Assembly (NCBI GenBank): GCA_023301785.1
Contig: JALZUF010000050.1
Span: 1-24,719, forward strand
Origin: Alphaproteobacteria bacterium
GTDB lineage: Bacteria > Pseudomonadota > Alphaproteobacteria > Micavibrionales > Micavibrionaceae
Direction: 5' to 3'
Length of the DNA: 24,719 nucleotides
Position numbers and translations under genes: made by a program. Below, piece after piece: positions 23,707 to 24,719 of the stretch. The notes under the pieces were generated by a model that worked only from the letters and a program-made list of their open reading frames with translations, did no database searches and was not told the origin of the DNA. Every line of letters starts with the position of its first letter. Within the stretch, counting starts at the first letter, position 1.

Positions 23707-24585
23707 CTAGGCGCCTTGTAGATCTATCACAAGGCGTCTTGAATTACCCTGAGTTCCATTAAGATCTTTTTGGTATGTTACTTTGGCATTACGTTTAAGC
23801 TGCAATATCAGAATGTGTCCTGTTTCAGAAGCCTCTACTTTATAAGATGAAACAAAACCAGATTTAGCAAGGCTGCCAGACTTAGCGGCTGTCCAATTGG
23901 CATTAGGAAGATCAATCACCATAATATTTTCATTATTGTCGATATCAACGGAATAATTTGTCTTTGAATTAACATCCATGACCATGCGGGTTCTGCCAGA
24001 ATGTTCACCAAACCTTAGATCATAAACAGTTGCCTTGCCACCAGTCGAAGGGGGCGGACTTTTCTTTTGATAATTAGATTGCGCCTGCTTACGAAAAACA
24101 GGTTTAGGCTGTTGTGTTACAGGTTTGTTAACTTGAGGTTTCGCAGGCATTTGAGGGCTTTGCATCGCCATAATATTTGCTGGATCGCCACTATTTAAAA
24201 TTTTAAGTTCGTTGACGAGTGTTTTTATTTCACCCTCTAAAGCTGTTAAACGTTTAATTGAGGGCTGCACATTATCAAATTCATTGCGCATATCTTGAAC
24301 GGCACGCTCAAGGCGATTAATACGTTCTTCGTCGCTACGCAAGCTCTTGCCAAATATATTCTTTGTGTTGTAGGCGCGGGGATCTTGGCCTTTTCTTGAA
24401 TTATCAATTTGTTTTCTTAAGTTTTTGGTCTCTTTTGTGAGGGCATTATCTTCGTTAGGGTGAAGAAAATCGAGTTTTCCACACCCAGTAACGGCAAAAA
24501 CAGCACAAACAGAAGCAAGACATAAAATCCTTTTAAGGGGATGAGATGCCTCGAAAATCCTATAATATGCTTTGTTTTCTGTCAT
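23707..24585 (-). CDS. Coiled-coil lipoprotein with C-terminal AMIN-like domain
   Basis: The protein has 292 residues. The N-terminus (18 polar residues, then a hydrophobic stretch) ends in a lipobox VTGC with Cys35, so it is probably lipid-anchored. A charged helical region (about 85-130, heptad-like RINRLERAVQDM) predicts a coiled coil; a Pro/Gln/Lys-rich linker (about 140-182) follows. The C-terminal 105 residues resemble an AMIN domain: VYDLRFGEHSGRTRMVMDV is very like the start of AMIN in AmiC, where it binds peptidoglycan and localises to division sites. No amidase domain follows. It may be an envelope scaffold. No ribosome site is seen before the ATG, and no other in-frame ATG lies before residue 99. 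Confidence 0.75.
   Translation of the reverse strand: MTENKAYYRIFEASHPLKRILCLASVCAVFAVTGCGKLDFLHPNEDNALTKETKNLRKQIDNSRKGQDPRAYNTKNIFGKSLRSDEERINRLERAVQDMRNEFDNVQPSIKRLTALEGEIKTLVNELKILNSGDPANIMAMQSPQMPAKPQVNKPVTQQPKPVFRKQAQSNYQKKSPPPSTGGKATVYDLRFGEHSGRTRMVMDVNSKTNYSVDIDNNENIMVIDLPNANWTAAKSGSLAKSGFVSSYKVEASETGHILILQLKRNAKVTYQKDLNGTQGNSRRLVIDLQGA
23710..23738. other. Hairpin between the DoxX and AMIN-lipoprotein gene ends
   Basis: A 10-bp stem with one G-T pair (23710-23719 with 23729-23738) encloses a 9-base loop, placed just past the DoxX stop and inside the last codons of the convergent lipoprotein gene. Neither side has a T tract, so it is not a standard intrinsic terminator. It may block converging transcripts or protect a 3' end. 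Confidence 0.35.
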
Positions 24586-24672
24586 TTAGAGCCAGACTGA
24601 AATATTGGTACCAAAGTTAAGAGTAAAGTTTAAACAAGATACCTGCAACTCACTGGGCGAGTGTTTTAATAG

Positions 24673-24715
24673 TTTTCAACAGGTAGTTTTGAAGTTATTC
24701 ACAGAGTTATAAACA
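24673..24715. other. DnaA-box-like 9-mers at the window edge
   Basis: TTATTCACA (24695-24703) matches the TTWTNCACA consensus. TTTTCAACA (24673-24681) and TTATAAACA (24707-24715) are near matches in the same direction. The 134 bases after the lipoprotein start (24586-24719) are A/T-rich and otherwise show only a TTGGTACCAA palindrome. One exact 9-mer is weak evidence, and the window ends here. Confidence 0.2.
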
Positions 24716-24719
24716 TAAT

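Noticed and set aside
1..24719. Mobile elements, CRISPR arrays, tRNA or rRNA genes, defence or biosynthetic cassettes
   Set aside because: I looked for direct repeats with spacers, terminal inverted repeats, cloverleaf-like segments in the gaps, and transposase or nuclease motifs in the frames. None was found, and nothing points to an undescribed defence or mobile system here.

Overview
The window is a stretch of core chromosome from an AT-rich alphaproteobacterium (roughly 40% GC by eye). The lineage call rests on the aa3-type cytochrome oxidase locus (coxB-coxA ... ctaB-coxF-ctaG-coxC-DUF983-surf1), a 1619-residue NAD-glutamate dehydrogenase of the large 180-kDa class, an IalB-family periplasmic protein and the style of the redoxin and DsbD/ScsB proteins. 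I cannot name a genus; a low-GC free-living or host-associated alphaproteobacterium fits. I see no transposase, integrase, phage gene, CRISPR array, tRNA or rRNA, and no stretch above 300 bases without a gene (the longest, 5198-5372, is 175 bases).

Layout from left to right. Bases 87-3382 (minus strand) hold a three-gene envelope thiol-redox operon: a thioredoxin-like protein (CGSC), a full-length DsbD/ScsB-type transmembrane reductase, and a peroxiredoxin-like lipoprotein, closed by a clear intrinsic terminator. Bases 3428-7522 (plus strand) hold a class I/II aminotransferase coupled to a TrmH-family RNA methyltransferase, then an IalB-like periplasmic protein and a membrane-anchored M23 peptidoglycan endopeptidase. 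Bases 7526-16036 (minus strand) form the cytochrome c oxidase locus. In transcription order it reads coxB, coxA, hairpin-terminator, ilvA (threonine dehydratase), ctaB, a 40-residue coxF-like gene, a YdfG-like dehydrogenase, ctaG, coxC, DUF983, surf1. The ilvA and ydfG genes are not part of the usual alphaproteobacterial oxidase operon. Bases 16109-18244 hold a MAPEG membrane protein (with a dyad at its promoter), rsmE (minus) and ubiA (plus). Bases 18222-23081 hold the giant glutamate dehydrogenase (minus). Bases 23236-24585 hold a DoxX-family membrane protein and, convergent to it, a coiled-coil/AMIN-domain lipoprotein.

How the genes fit together. Most of the window serves aerobic respiration: the catalytic oxidase subunits, heme O synthesis (CtaB), copper insertion (CtaG/Cox11), assembly (Surf1) and ubiquinone synthesis (UbiA). 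The periplasmic reductase operon at the left could supply electrons to envelope peroxide reduction or to reduced copper-ligand cysteines in CoxB; that link is inference. Gene packing is extremely tight: shared stop/start bases, 2-nt gaps, 11- to 23-nt overlaps and a TTAA that ends two genes at once.

The window looks mostly conventional. The points most worth a second look are the small coxF-like gene, the in-frame TTG start of DUF983 two codons after the coxC stop, the coxA/ilvA hairpin, the Gln at the CuA/Mg-ligand position of CoxB, the ydfG insertion, the dyad upstream of the MAPEG gene and the AMIN lipoprotein.
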